This document shows positions 40,765-49,371 of a stretch of 64,000 nt of DNA, one piece after another; within the stretch, counting starts at the first letter, position 1; each line of letters opens with the position of its first letter. The position numbers and the translations under genes are program-made. The notes under the pieces were generated by a model. It was not told the DNA's origin, searched no databases, and saw only the letters and a program-made list of their open reading frames with translations. This stretch comes from Microbacterium sp. AG1240 (GTDB lineage Bacteria; Actinomycetota; Actinomycetes; Actinomycetales; Microbacteriaceae): positions 248,001 to 312,000 of the forward strand of contig NZ_RBXJ01000001.1 of assembly GCF_003635115.1 (NCBI RefSeq). Direction: 5' to 3'.

Positions 40765-41814
40765 ATGCACGGCGAATACAAGGTGCCCGGCGGCAAGCTC
40801 GTCGTCGTCGACCTCGACAACGTCAACGGCCGCATCTCGGGGTTCCACCTCGCGGGCGACTTCTTCCTCGAGCCCGACTCCGCGCTCGACGACATCGACG
40901 CGGCGGTGAACGGCCTCGCCGTCGAGTCGGACGTGCCGACGATCGCCGCCGCGATCCGCGCGGCCCTGCCCGAGGGCGCTCAGCTCCTCGGCTTCACACC
41001 GGAGTCGGTCGCCACGGCCGTCCGCCGCGCTCTCATCACCGCCCCCGGGTGGAAGGACTTCGAGTGGGAGGTGCTGCACGACAAGCCCGTCTCGCCGCGC
41101 ATGAACCTCGCCCTCGACGAGGTGCTCACCACCCGCGTCGGCGATGGCCGGCGCCGGCCCAGCCTGCGCCTGTGGGAGTGGGACGAGAGCGCCGTCGTCA
41201 TCGGCTCGTTCCAGTCGTATCGCAACGAGGTCGACCCGGCGGCCGCAGCCCGCCACGGCTTCGACGTCGTGCGACGGATCTCGGGCGGCGGGGCGATGCT
41301 GATGGCCGCGAACTCAATCGTGACGTACTCGCTCTACGTGCCGGCCTCCCTCGTCGCCGGTATGACCTTCGCCGACTCGTACGCGTTCCTCGACGACTGG
41401 GTGCTGCAGGCGCTGCAGTCGCTCGGCATCGACGCGACCTACCAGCCGCTCAACGACATCGCCGGGCCCCACGGCAAGATCGGCGGGGCCGCCCAGAAGC
41501 GACTCGCCAACGGCGGTGTCCTTCACCACGCGACCCTCAGCTACGACATGGACGGCCAGACTCTGACCGAGGTGCTGCGGATCGGCCGCGAGAAGCTCAG
41601 CGACAAGGGAACGGTCTCCGCCGCCAAGCGGGTCGATCCGCTGCGGAGCCAGACCGGTCTTCCGCGCGAGCAGATCATCGACCGCTTCATCTCGACCTTC
41701 TCCACCCTGTACGGGGCCGTCCCCGGCCGCATCAGCGACGAGGAGTACGCCGAGGCCGAGGCGCTCGTGGCATCGAAGTTCTCGAGCGACGCCTGGCTGC
41801 ACCGGGTGCCGTGA
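40765..41814 (+). CDS. Lipoate-protein ligase with N-terminal accessory domain
   Basis: Predicted 349-residue enzyme that adenylates lipoate or octanoate and attaches it to lipoyl domains. Residues 1-85 (YKVPGGKLVVVDLD, FHLAGDFFLEPDSAL) resemble the accessory domain that forms the C-terminus of E. coli LplA. The catalytic domain follows: SPRMNLALDEVL, SAVVIGSFQS, the RRISGGGAML motif and HGKIGGAAQKR with the lipoyl-AMP-binding Lys. The order accessory-catalytic is therefore reversed relative to E. coli LplA. Its stop overlaps the start of the methyltransferase gene (GTGA). Confidence 0.88.
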   Translation: MHGEYKVPGGKLVVVDLDNVNGRISGFHLAGDFFLEPDSALDDIDAAVNGLAVESDVPTIAAAIRAALPEGAQLLGFTPESVATAVRRALITAPGWKDFEWEVLHDKPVSPRMNLALDEVLTTRVGDGRRRPSLRLWEWDESAVVIGSFQSYRNEVDPAAAARHGFDVVRRISGGGAMLMAANSIVTYSLYVPASLVAGMTFADSYAFLDDWVLQALQSLGIDATYQPLNDIAGPHGKIGGAAQKRLANGGVLHHATLSYDMDGQTLTEVLRIGREKLSDKGTVSAAKRVDPLRSQTGLPREQIIDRFISTFSTLYGAVPGRISDEEYAEAEALVASKFSSDAWLHRVP

Positions 41815-42902
41815 CCTCCGGCGCCGCCCTCCCCGGATCGGTGCAGATCTACTCGGGAGACAACCTCGCCGCCGCCGCAGCCCTGGCCGACGGTGCCTTC
41901 ACGCTGATATACCTCGACCCGCCCTTCAACACGGGGCGCACGCGGGAGCGCGCGGTCGAGACCGCCCGCACGTGGTCTCCGGCGCCCACCCCCGACGCGG
42001 CCGCGCCCGATACGGCGGCGGCTGCGCGCGGTGCGGCCCCGCGCGGTGCGGCCCCGCCCGATACGGCAGCGGCTGCGCCGCCGTCTGCAGCCACAACTCA
42101 GGATGAGCCCGAGGCGGCAGTGGCCGGCACCGCGGAATCACGCGGGCGCGACGCCGAGGTCGCAGCATCCGTCCTGAATACGGGCGAGGATGCTGCGCAG
42201 ACCATCGTGTGGCGCGGGTTCCACGGGCGGGAGTACGAGCGGCTGCGCGGAGATCTGCGGGCCTACGACGACCGGTTCGACGACTACTGGGGGTTCCTGG
42301 AGCCGCGGCTGGCCGAGGCCTGGCGGCTGCTCGCCGACGACGGCACGCTCTACCTCCACCTCGACTACCGCGAGGCGCACTACGCGAAGGTGCTGATGGA
42401 TGCCCTGTTCGGGCGCGAGCGGTTCCTGAACGAACTCATCTGGGCCTACGACTACGGGGCGAAGACCCGCCGGCGGTGGCCGACGAAGCACGACACGATC
42501 CTCGTCTACGTGAAGAACCCGCAGCGGTATCACTTCGACTCCGAATCGGTCGACCGCGAGCCCTACATGGCGCCGGGTCTGGTCACCGCCGAGAAGGTGG
42601 CGCGGGGCAAGCTCCCCACCGATGTGTGGTGGCACACGATCGTGCCGACGACCGGGCGCGAGAAGACCGGGTACCCGACGCAGAAGCCGGAGGGCATCCT
42701 CCGACGCATTGTGCAGGCGTCGAGCCGCGAGGGCGATCGCGTGCTCGACCTCTTCGCCGGCAGCGGCACCACCGGGGCGGTCGCCGCGGCCCTCGGTCGG
42801 CACGCGGTGCTCGTCGACGACAATCCCGCCGCCGTCGCGGTCATGCGCGAGCGGATGCCGCACGCCACCGTGGTCGAGGTCGCCTCCGCCCCCGTAGCCT
42901 GA
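41811..42902 (+). CDS. DNA methyltransferase, beta-class (N4/N6), orphan
   Basis: Predicted 363-residue site-specific methyltransferase. Catalytic motif DPPFNTG lies near residue 40, before the AdoMet motif DLFAGSGTTG near 318, which is the beta-class order. RYH, WWHTIVPTTGREKTGYPTQKPEGILRRI-type sequence near the C-terminus is typical of the family. Residues about 48-120 are an Ala/Pro-rich insertion with tandem repeats and little predicted structure, placed right after the catalytic motif. No restriction endonuclease lies nearby. GTG 41811 overlaps the upstream stop. Confidence 0.86.
   Translation: MTSGAALPGSVQIYSGDNLAAAAALADGAFTLIYLDPPFNTGRTRERAVETARTWSPAPTPDAAAPDTAAAARGAAPRGAAPPDTAAAAPPSAATTQDEPEAAVAGTAESRGRDAEVAASVLNTGEDAAQTIVWRGFHGREYERLRGDLRAYDDRFDDYWGFLEPRLAEAWRLLADDGTLYLHLDYREAHYAKVLMDALFGRERFLNELIWAYDYGAKTRRRWPTKHDTILVYVKNPQRYHFDSESVDREPYMAPGLVTAEKVARGKLPTDVWWHTIVPTTGREKTGYPTQKPEGILRRIVQASSREGDRVLDLFAGSGTTGAVAAALGRHAVLVDDNPAAVAVMRERMPHATVVEVASAPVA
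42006..42077 (+). repeat. Nested repeats within the methyltransferase insertion
   Basis: A 15-bp unit GCGCGGTGCGGCCCC occurs twice in tandem (42026-42055), flanked by two near-identical copies of CCCGATACGGCRGCGGCTGCG (42006-42026 and 42057-42077). All periods keep the reading frame, so the protein gains GAAPRGAAP-type repeats. Confidence 0.8.
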
Positions 42903-42906
42903 GTCC
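42895..42906 (+). promoter_or_regulatory. Leaderless promoter of the LLM oxidoreductase gene
   Basis: TAGCCT (42895-42900) is 6 nt before ATG 42907 and lies in the last codons of the methyltransferase gene. Confidence 0.5.
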
Positions 42907-43893
42907 ATGCGATTCGGACTCTTCATTCCCCAGGGCTGGCGCTTCGACCTCGTCGACATCGCCCCCGCCGATCACTGGCGCGTCATGGCCTCTCTCGCGC
43001 AGGACGCCGACGAGGGCCCGTGGGAGTCGCTGTGGGTGTACGACCACTTCCACACGACCCCCGTGCCGAGCGAGGAGGCCACGCACGAGGCGTGGACGCT
43101 CATGTCGGCGTTCGCCGCCTCGACCGACCGCATCCGCCTCGGCCAGATGTGCACGTGCATGGGCTATCGCAACCCGGCCTACCTGGCCAAGGTCGCCGCG
43201 ACCGTCGACCTGATCTCGGGCGGGCGCGCCGAGATGGGCATCGGCGGCGGCTGGTACGAGCACGAGTGGCGGGCGTACGGCTACGGCTTCCCGCCGATCG
43301 CCGAGCGGCTCGGGCGTCTGCGCGAGGGCGTGGAGATCATGCACCAGGCGTGGACGACCGGTTCGGCCACCCTCGACGGCACCTACTACCAGGCGGACGG
43401 TGCCATCGTCCGGCCGCTGCCGCTGCAGGAGGGCGGCATCCCGCTCTGGATCGCCGGTGGCGGCGAGAAGGTCACGCTCAAGATCGCGGCCAAGTACGCC
43501 TCGTACACGAACTTCGGCAGCTCGATCGAGGAGTTCGCCCACAAGTCCGAGGTGCTGCGCGGTCACACCGACGCGCTCGGCCGCGACTTCGACGAGATCA
43601 CCCGATCGACGAACTTCAACACGATCGTCGCTGCGACCGAGGCGGAGGCCTCCGACCGGCTCGACGCGGTCATCGCCCGCCTGACGCCCCACGTCGGAGC
43701 CGATCGCGCCGCGCAGATGGAACGCGACTACCGCGAGTCGCCCGCGTTCGGCACCCCCGAGCAGATCGTCGAACGACTGTCCGAACGGGCCGCCGCGGGG
43801 CTGGGCTACGCCATCCACTACTTCCCCGAGGCGGCCTACGACCGCTCCGGTGTGGACCTCTTCGAGCGCGAGGTCGTGCCGGCGCTGCGCTGA
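42907..43893 (+). CDS. LLM-class F420-dependent oxidoreductase
   Basis: Predicted 328-residue luciferase-like TIM barrel. MRFGLFIPQGWRFD opens the barrel, ESLWVYDHFH and LGQMCTCMGYRNPAYLAKVAATVDLISGGRAEMGIGGGWYE-type blocks follow (positions about 40-120), and IPLWIAGGGEKVTL lies in the middle. These match F420-dependent rather than FMN monooxygenase members. The substrate is unknown. The gene has its own leaderless promoter although it touches the methyltransferase stop. Confidence 0.88.
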   Translation: MRFGLFIPQGWRFDLVDIAPADHWRVMASLAQDADEGPWESLWVYDHFHTTPVPSEEATHEAWTLMSAFAASTDRIRLGQMCTCMGYRNPAYLAKVAATVDLISGGRAEMGIGGGWYEHEWRAYGYGFPPIAERLGRLREGVEIMHQAWTTGSATLDGTYYQADGAIVRPLPLQEGGIPLWIAGGGEKVTLKIAAKYASYTNFGSSIEEFAHKSEVLRGHTDALGRDFDEITRSTNFNTIVAATEAEASDRLDAVIARLTPHVGADRAAQMERDYRESPAFGTPEQIVERLSERAAAGLGYAIHYFPEAAYDRSGVDLFEREVVPALR

Positions 43894-43934
43894 GCGCGCC
43901 TCGCGTCGGGGCGCAGCATCCGCTCCACGCGCAA

Positions 43935-43983
43935 CTGCTCGAATCCGCACCCCGCGGCTGCGCGGGCGTGTGGGTTCGAGCAG
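43935..43983. terminator. Bidirectional hairpin terminator
   Basis: CTGCTCGAA and TTCGAGCAG pair at the base, with further G/C pairing toward a G/C-rich loop, between convergent LLM and epimerase genes. Confidence 0.7.
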
Positions 43984-44026
43984 AAGGGTGTTGATCGGAT
44001 GCGGCGGAGCCGCCCGGCAGTCGGAG

Positions 44027-44872
44027 TCAGCGGGGGTCGCGCCAGGAGTGCTGCGGGGCGTAGCCGAGGAGGCGGCGTGCCTTGTCGATCGACAGCAGGG
44101 TGTCGTGATCGCCGAGCTCGCCGCGGAGCTCGACCCCGGGGAACACCTCGGCGACGAGCTCGGCGTTCGGGCGATCCATCACGGTGTCGGCCGCGGCGAT
44201 GATGAAACGGTCGAATCCGGGAGGGGCGACCTCGAGCGCCCGCTCGACCGCCTGGGCTCCGTCGCGGGCGTCGATGTAGCCCCAGAGGTTCCACTTGCGG
44301 GTCGTCGCGTCGGCGTCGAACGACGCGAACTCGTCATAGTCGTCGGGCACCATGACGTTCGAGAAGCGCAGCGCGGTGATCGACAGCTGCGGGTTCCAGC
44401 GCACGAGCTCGATCGCGAGCTGCTCCTCGAGGTGCTTCACGAGGGAGTACACCGATTCCGGACGCGCCGGGTATTCCTCGTCGACGGGGATGTACGGCGG
44501 CGGCACGTCGAAGGGCAGCCCCAGCACCGTCTCGCTCGAGGCGTACACGATCCGGTCGATGCCGAGCCGCACGGCCGCCCAGAACACGTTGAAGCTCGCG
44601 GTGATGTTGTTGTGGAACGTGGCGATGTCGGAGCGGATACCGGGCGCCGGGATCGCCCCGAGGTGCACGAGCGCATCGACTCCGTCGTGCTGGTCGCCGA
44701 CGCCGGCGAGGGCATCGATCACCTGCCCGTAGTCGGTGAGGTCGACCTGCACGAACCCGGGTCCGCGGGTGCCGACCACGTCGAGGCCGATCACCTCGTG
44801 ACCGTGCTCGCGCAGTTCGCGGGCGACGACCGTGCCCAGTTTTCCGGATGATCCCGTCAGTGCGATACGCAT
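44027..44872 (-). CDS. NAD-dependent epimerase/dehydratase (extended SDR)
   Basis: Predicted 281-residue extended SDR. MRIALTGSSGKLGTVVA is the glycine-rich NAD loop, LVHLGAIPAP the conserved middle strand, VYASSETVLG the catalytic Ser/Thr region and YSLVKHLEEQ the Tyr-x-x-x-Lys pair. Short length and the GYIDARDGAQAVERALE segment resemble uronate dehydrogenase-like and UDP-sugar epimerase-like members; it does not look like a canonical GalE. GGAGCA lies just before ATG 44872. Confidence 0.88.
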   Translation of the reverse strand: MRIALTGSSGKLGTVVARELREHGHEVIGLDVVGTRGPGFVQVDLTDYGQVIDALAGVGDQHDGVDALVHLGAIPAPGIRSDIATFHNNITASFNVFWAAVRLGIDRIVYASSETVLGLPFDVPPPYIPVDEEYPARPESVYSLVKHLEEQLAIELVRWNPQLSITALRFSNVMVPDDYDEFASFDADATTRKWNLWGYIDARDGAQAVERALEVAPPGFDRFIIAAADTVMDRPNAELVAEVFPGVELRGELGDHDTLLSIDKARRLLGYAPQHSWRDPR

Positions 44873-44887
44873 TGCTCCAGAGTGTCA

Positions 44888-44918
44888 CGGCCCGGGCGGG
44901 CAGGGGCCGCCCGGGCCG
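44888..44918 (-). terminator. Hairpin between DUF7882-type gene and epimerase gene
   Basis: CGGCCCGGGCGG and CCGCCCGGGCCG form a 12-bp stem with a 7-nt loop just upstream of the epimerase start; on the minus strand it follows the DUF7882-type gene. Confidence 0.65.
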
Positions 44919-44961
44919 CGCATACCGCCGGCCCGGCCGGTGACGGGCGCTCGGAGCGTCG

Positions 44962-45297
44962 TCAGGCCAGGGCCAGCTCGGTGAGGACGGGCGCGCGCTG
45001 GTCGGCGGGCTCGCGCACCGCGTACAGCCCCGCCGACGAGTTGGCCGTCAGGGTCAGGGCCTTGAGCCAGGCGTGGTTGATCGCCGGTTGACGGCTTCCG
45101 TGGAACTTGAACCGCAGCCCGGCGCCGGAGTGTATCCACACCGTGGTGCGTCCCGCGCCCACGCTCGCGTCTTCCTTCCAGGTGAAGAAGAAGTACTCGG
45201 ACCGGCGGAGCTTCGCCCCGATGACCAGCTGCAGATGCGCGAGCAGTCGGTCGTCGATCTCGGTCTTGGTGCTGCTGTCGTAGATGAAGTAACCCAC
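44962..45297 (-). CDS. DUF7882-type small protein
   Basis: Predicted 111-residue protein beginning (V/M)GYFIYDSSTKTEIDDRLL, then AHLQLVIGAKLRRSEYFFFTW, RTTVWIHSGAGLRF and a C-terminal LTLTANSSAGLYAV. I recognise this layout from small, often multi-copy proteins of Microbacteriaceae grouped as DUF7882; their function is not known. GTG 45297 follows GGGAGG by 5 nt. An upstream palindrome ACTGTCTTCGAACAGT (45361-45376) may be regulatory. Confidence 0.75.
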   Translation of the reverse strand: MGYFIYDSSTKTEIDDRLLAHLQLVIGAKLRRSEYFFFTWKEDASVGAGRTTVWIHSGAGLRFKFHGSRQPAINHAWLKALTLTANSSAGLYAVREPADQRAPVLTELALA

Positions 45298-45553
45298 AAT
45301 GACCTCCCGGGTCGGTCGCTTGACGCTTCCATGACATGGAGTCGACCGGGGTCTTGGGCAACTGTCTTCGAACAGTACAGAAGGCCGACCGGCCGCACAA
45401 CGTAGGACGACAGAGGCCCCCCCTGTGGCACCCGTGTCGGACACGGGGTTGTTTCGCGGGCCACCTGGACGTAGGGTCACCCCACGTTGCCCCAGACCCC
45501 GGTCGACTTCGCGGTCGTCATCACAGCGCATACGCGCACGGTCTGGAGCAGTC

Positions 45554-46663
45554 ATGGAATCATTCACATCGTCCGGGCGGGCGGGCGCGCCCCCGGCTGA
45601 GCGCGCGCTCGACGAGGCCCGCGTACCCGGAGCCAGCGACTTCACCGAGCTGTCGGCGCGCATCAGGGGCGCGGGGCTCCTCCGGCGGCGATACGGGTAC
45701 TACTGGACCAAGCTGGTGGCGGTGCCACTCGTGCTGGCCGCCGCCGTCGCTGCGTTCATCTGGATCGGCGACAGCTGGTGGCAGCTGATCACCGCCGCCG
45801 CGTTCGCCATCATCTTCACGCAGGTCGCCTTCCTCGGACACGACGCCGCGCACCGGCAGATCTTCGTGTCCGGCCGATGGAACGACGCGGTCAGCCTCAT
45901 CATCGGCGACCTCTTCGTGGGGATGAGCTACGGGTGGTGGCGTCACAAGCACACGCGTCATCACGTCAACCCCAACAAGGAGGGGGCCGATCCCGACATC
46001 GATCTGCCCGTGATCTCGTTCACCCCGGCGCAGGCCGCGCGGCGCAGGAACCCGCTGACGGCCTGGCTGATCGGCCACCAGGGCGCGTTCTTCTTCCCCG
46101 TGCTGCTCCTCGAGGGGGTATCGCTGCACGCCACCGGCATCGCGCGGGTTCTGCATCGCGAACACGTGGACCGCCGATGGATCGAGATCGTGTTGCTCAC
46201 CGTCCGGATCGGGGGGTTCATCGCCCTCGCCTTCGTGGTGCTCAGCCCCGGCATCGCGGTGGCGTTCTTGGCGGTGCAGCTGGGACTGTTCGGCGTGTAC
46301 ATGGGGGCGTCCTTCGCCCCCAACCACAAGGGCATGCCACTCGTGCCGGCCAGCCTCCGCCTCGACTTCCTGCGACGCCAGGTGCTGATGAGCCGCAACG
46401 TCCGAGGGGGGCGGTTCGTCGATACGGCGCTGGGGGGACTCAACTATCAGATCGAGCACCACCTCTTCCCCTCGATGCCCCGCCCGCATCTGCGTCACGC
46501 GGCTCCGATCGTCCGCGCGTATTGCGTGCGTCTCGGTATTCCGTACACCGAGACGAGCCTGCTGGGGTCGTATGCGATCGTGGTGCGCTACATCAACCGG
46601 GTCGGCCTGGGGGAGCGCGACCCGTTCGACTGCCCCCTCGTCGCGCAGCGGAGTGCGATCTGA
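45554..46663 (+). CDS. Membrane fatty-acid desaturase
   Basis: Predicted 369-residue di-iron membrane desaturase. The three His boxes are present: HDAAHRQ near residue 97, HKHTRHH near 134 and QIEHHLFP near 300. Hydrophobic pairs VPLVLAAAVAAFIWIG and LITAAAFAIIFTQVAFLG precede the first box, and further helices lie between boxes two and three. It inserts a double bond into acyl chains of lipids or acyl-CoA. The Gln of the third box (Q-x-x-HH) is typical of front-end/sphingolipid-like desaturases, though regioselectivity cannot be fixed. Confidence 0.9.
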   Translation: MESFTSSGRAGAPPAERALDEARVPGASDFTELSARIRGAGLLRRRYGYYWTKLVAVPLVLAAAVAAFIWIGDSWWQLITAAAFAIIFTQVAFLGHDAAHRQIFVSGRWNDAVSLIIGDLFVGMSYGWWRHKHTRHHVNPNKEGADPDIDLPVISFTPAQAARRRNPLTAWLIGHQGAFFFPVLLLEGVSLHATGIARVLHREHVDRRWIEIVLLTVRIGGFIALAFVVLSPGIAVAFLAVQLGLFGVYMGASFAPNHKGMPLVPASLRLDFLRRQVLMSRNVRGGRFVDTALGGLNYQIEHHLFPSMPRPHLRHAAPIVRAYCVRLGIPYTETSLLGSYAIVVRYINRVGLGERDPFDCPLVAQRSAI

Positions 46664-46701
46664 CTCCCTGGCACGGCGGACGGAGAGAGTCCTTCCAGTG
46701 A

Positions 46702-46714
46702 TAGCGTCGCCACG
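46702..46714 (+). promoter_or_regulatory. Leaderless promoter of the first GAF-ANTAR gene
   Basis: TAGCGT (46702-46707) is 7 nt before ATG 46715. Confidence 0.5.
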
Positions 46715-47470
46715 ATGGGACCTGGGAGTGGCACCTCCTCACCACACGAGGACAGGCGGACTTTCATGGGTACTCTCTTGCCGGGCGACGATCGGCACGC
46801 TTTCGCCGACGCGCTCGCTGCGCTCACCGGCGCCCGGGTCGGCGATGATCTGTGTGCGCCGTTCATCGGGGCGGTCGGGGTGACGGGAGCGGCGATCTCC
46901 ACGCTCGGGCGCCCCCTGGGAAGCGAGACCGTGTGCGCGAGCGACGAGATGGCGGCTCGCATCGACGAGATCCAGATCGATCTGGGCGAGGGCCCGGGAT
47001 GGCAGGCGCTGCGGACGCGTCGACCGGTGATCGAATCCGATCTGCAGCGAAGCCACGGGACGCAGTGGCCGCTGGCGCGCGAAGCCGTCGGACGCCTCGA
47101 TATCGGGGCGCTGTTCGCGTTTCCGCTGTTCGTCGGCGATCTCGGCGTCGGATCCGTCGACCTGTACTGCGCATCCCCGCTCCGGCTCTCCCCCCGTGCG
47201 GTGCGCGACGCGACGGTGCTGGCCGGAGTCACCTCCCGTCTCCTCCTGCGCAGAGCGCTGGATGAGATGGGCGACGTCGAGGAAGGGCTCTCCGACGGAC
47301 CGCACTCGCGACGGGTGATGCACCAGGCGTCGGGGATGGTCGCAGCTCAACTCGGGATCGCCGTGGACGATGCTCTTCTCGTCATCCGAGGACGCGCCTT
47401 CGCTTCGGGCCGATCGGTGAGCGAGGTCTCCGCGGACGTCGTGGCCCGCCGGCTGGCCTTCGAATCGTGA
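46715..47470 (+). CDS. GAF-ANTAR regulator 1
   Basis: Predicted 251-residue cytosolic regulator. The GAF domain (about 25-170) has VGVTGAAISTLG, IQIDLGEGPGWQAL and IGALFAFPLFVGDLGVGSVDLY. The ANTAR domain (about 185-245) has MHQASGMVAAQLGIAVDDALLVIRGRAFASGRSV, the hairpin-forming RNA-binding antiterminator fold. ANTAR proteins bind paired hairpins in mRNA and prevent termination. It is followed after 22 nt by a second GAF-ANTAR gene with its own leaderless promoter. Confidence 0.86.
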   Translation: MGPGSGTSSPHEDRRTFMGTLLPGDDRHAFADALAALTGARVGDDLCAPFIGAVGVTGAAISTLGRPLGSETVCASDEMAARIDEIQIDLGEGPGWQALRTRRPVIESDLQRSHGTQWPLAREAVGRLDIGALFAFPLFVGDLGVGSVDLYCASPLRLSPRAVRDATVLAGVTSRLLLRRALDEMGDVEEGLSDGPHSRRVMHQASGMVAAQLGIAVDDALLVIRGRAFASGRSVSEVSADVVARRLAFES

Positions 47471-47481
47471 GGTCGGCGTCC

Positions 47482-47492
47482 TACACTCAACT
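47482..47492 (+). promoter_or_regulatory. Leaderless promoter of the second GAF-ANTAR gene
   Basis: TACACT (47482-47487) is 5 nt before ATG 47493; no ribosome site is present. Confidence 0.4.
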
Positions 47493-48200
47493 ATGAGCAC
47501 TCGCGAGGATCAGCTGCTGCGGACCGTGTCCACGCTCGCCGACTCCCTCGTCGACGACTTCGATATCGTCGACCTGCTCCAGGTGCTCGTCGAGGAGAGC
47601 GCGTCGATCTTCGATGCGACCGCGGCAGGCATCCTCCTCGTCGATCGGGGTGGAGAGCTCGAGGTGATCGCCTCGACGAGCGAGCGCAGCGAGTTCGTCG
47701 GGCTGATGCAGCTCCGCGCGGGCGAGGGCCCGTGCGTCGAGGCCATCGAGACCGGGAGGGTCGTGTCGGTGGAGGATCTCCGCGACGTCACCGACCGCTG
47801 GCCCATTTTCGCCGAGGATGCGCGCCGTTCCGGATTCCTGTCGCTCCACGCCATCCCGATGCGACTGCGCGATTCCGTCATCGGGTCGCTCAACCTCTTC
47901 CGTGACCGCGTCGGCGAGCTGAACGCCGTCGATGCCGCCGCGGCCAAGACGCTCGCAGACATCGCCACGATCAGCATCCTGCAGCAGCGGCTCGTCCGGG
48001 AGTCGGTCGTCGCCCAGGGGCAGCTGCAGCACGCTCTCGACAGCCGCGTCGTGATCGAGCAGGCGAAGGGCTTCATCGCGCAGCGGCGGAACCTCGATAT
48101 GGAGGCCGCCTTCCGCCTCATCCGCGGGCACGCCCGGGAGAATCAGCGGCGACTCAGCGATGTCGCGGCCGACATCACCTCCGGACGCCTCGAGATCTGA
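47493..48200 (+). CDS. GAF-ANTAR regulator 2
   Basis: Predicted 235-residue regulator. The GAF domain (about 15-160) has DATAAGILLVDRGGELEVIAST, LQLRAGEGPCVEAI and HAIPMRLRDSVIGSLNLF. The ANTAR domain (about 170-228) has ALDSRVVIEQAKGFIAQRRNLDMEAAFRLIRGHA, with the EQAKG sequence typical of these domains. It differs clearly from its neighbour in sequence, so the pair is an old duplication or a deliberate two-sensor arrangement. Targets would be transcripts with two hexaloop hairpins; none was identified here. Confidence 0.89.
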   Translation: MSTREDQLLRTVSTLADSLVDDFDIVDLLQVLVEESASIFDATAAGILLVDRGGELEVIASTSERSEFVGLMQLRAGEGPCVEAIETGRVVSVEDLRDVTDRWPIFAEDARRSGFLSLHAIPMRLRDSVIGSLNLFRDRVGELNAVDAAAAKTLADIATISILQQRLVRESVVAQGQLQHALDSRVVIEQAKGFIAQRRNLDMEAAFRLIRGHARENQRRLSDVAADITSGRLEI

Positions 48201-48204
48201 CCCG

Positions 48205-49371
48205 TCAGGCGTCGCGCCGGGCGCCCTCCGATGCGGCGACGGTGAAGGTGTGCGGGGCGGTGAAGCCCGCGGCGGCGAAGGCGCGCTCTACCGCGGCCGC
48301 CGCATCCGCGACCTTCTCCTTCGGCAGGAGCGCGATCGCCGCCCCGCCGAATCCGCCGCCGGTCATCCGCGCACCGAGGGCGCCGGCCTCGAGCGCCGTA
48401 TCGATAGCGAGGTCGAGCTCGGGAACCGAGATCTCGAAGTCGTCTCGCATCGACGCGTGCGATGCCGTCAGCAGCTCGCCGATCGCCGTCGGTCCGTCTG
48501 CGCGCAGGGTCGCCACCGTGTCGAGGACGCGCTGGTTCTCGGTCACGATGTGGCGCACCCGGCGGAAGGTCTCGTCGTCGAGGAGTCCGACCGCGCGGTC
48601 GAGATCGACGACCGAGACGTCGCGTAGCCAGGTGACGCCGAGCGCGGCGGCGCCCGCATCGCACGACGCGCGGCGCTCACGGTACCCGCCCGACGAGTGC
48701 GCGTGCTCGACGCGGGTGTCGACGACGAGGATCTCGAGCCCCGCCGCCTCGAACCCGAGGTCGACGGAGTCGGCCTCGAGGGTGCGGCAGTCGAGGAAGG
48801 TCGCCGCGTCCGGGCGGCCGAGCATCGACGCCATCTGGTCCATGATCCCGGTGGGAGCCCCGACCGCGTCGTTCTCGGCGATCCGCCCGACGCGGGCGAG
48901 GGCGACGCGATCGAGGCCCGCGCCCCACACCTCGTTGAGGGCCGAGGCGACCGAGCTCTCGATGGCCGCCGACGACGACAGCCCGGCACCGACCGGCACG
49001 TCGGACGAGATGGCGATGTCGACACCTCGCGCAACGCCCGCGGTCGACGCGGCGCGCAACGCCCACGCGACGCCCAACGGGTAGGCGGCCCACCCGAGTC
49101 CGCCGGCGTCGATCGCCGCATCCAGCTGCGAGAGCGCGACCTCGACGGGTTCGTCGGCGAAGGTGCTGGCGACCCGGATGACGTCGTCGTCGCGCACGGC
49201 GAGGGCGGCGACCGTGCGGTGCCCGATCGCGAACGGCAGCACGAAGCCCTCGTTGTAGTCGGTGTGCTCGCCGATGAGATTGACGCGGCCGGGAGCCGAC
49301 CACACCCCCTCGGGAGTGCGGTCGGTGAGGGTGGCCAGCAGGGCGGATGCTGCGGAGGGGGGAGCGATCAT
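48205..49371 (-). CDS. galK: Galactokinase
   Basis: Predicted 388-residue GHMP kinase that phosphorylates galactose at C1. GRVNLIGEHTDYNEGFVLP is the galactokinase signature near residue 29, VPVGAGLSSSAAIESSVA the phosphate-binding loop near 115, GIMDQMAS the region of the catalytic Asp, and MTGGGFGGAAIAL the C-terminal motif. Its start overlaps the end of galT by 4 nt. The product Gal-1-P is the substrate of the neighbouring galT enzyme. Confidence 0.95.
   Translation of the reverse strand: MIAPPSAASALLATLTDRTPEGVWSAPGRVNLIGEHTDYNEGFVLPFAIGHRTVAALAVRDDDVIRVASTFADEPVEVALSQLDAAIDAGGLGWAAYPLGVAWALRAASTAGVARGVDIAISSDVPVGAGLSSSAAIESSVASALNEVWGAGLDRVALARVGRIAENDAVGAPTGIMDQMASMLGRPDAATFLDCRTLEADSVDLGFEAAGLEILVVDTRVEHAHSSGGYRERRASCDAGAAALGVTWLRDVSVVDLDRAVGLLDDETFRRVRHIVTENQRVLDTVATLRADGPTAIGELLTASHASMRDDFEISVPELDLAIDTALEAGALGARMTGGGFGGAAIALLPKEKVADAAAAVERAFAAAGFTAPHTFTVAASEGARRDA

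Noticed and set aside
42026..42077. Repeats in the methyltransferase gene as a frameshift or phase-variation switch
   Set aside because: Repeat units are 15 bp and flanking copies keep the frame, so length change would not switch the gene off.
44027..44872. galE assignment for the NAD-dependent epimerase
   Set aside because: It is too short and lacks typical GalE sequence blocks; it also lies away from galT-galK.
45361..45376. ACTGTCTTCGAACAGT as an SOS (LexA) box
   Set aside because: Arms are only 5 bp and do not match the actinobacterial CGAAC-N4-GTTCG pattern; recorded only as a possible operator.
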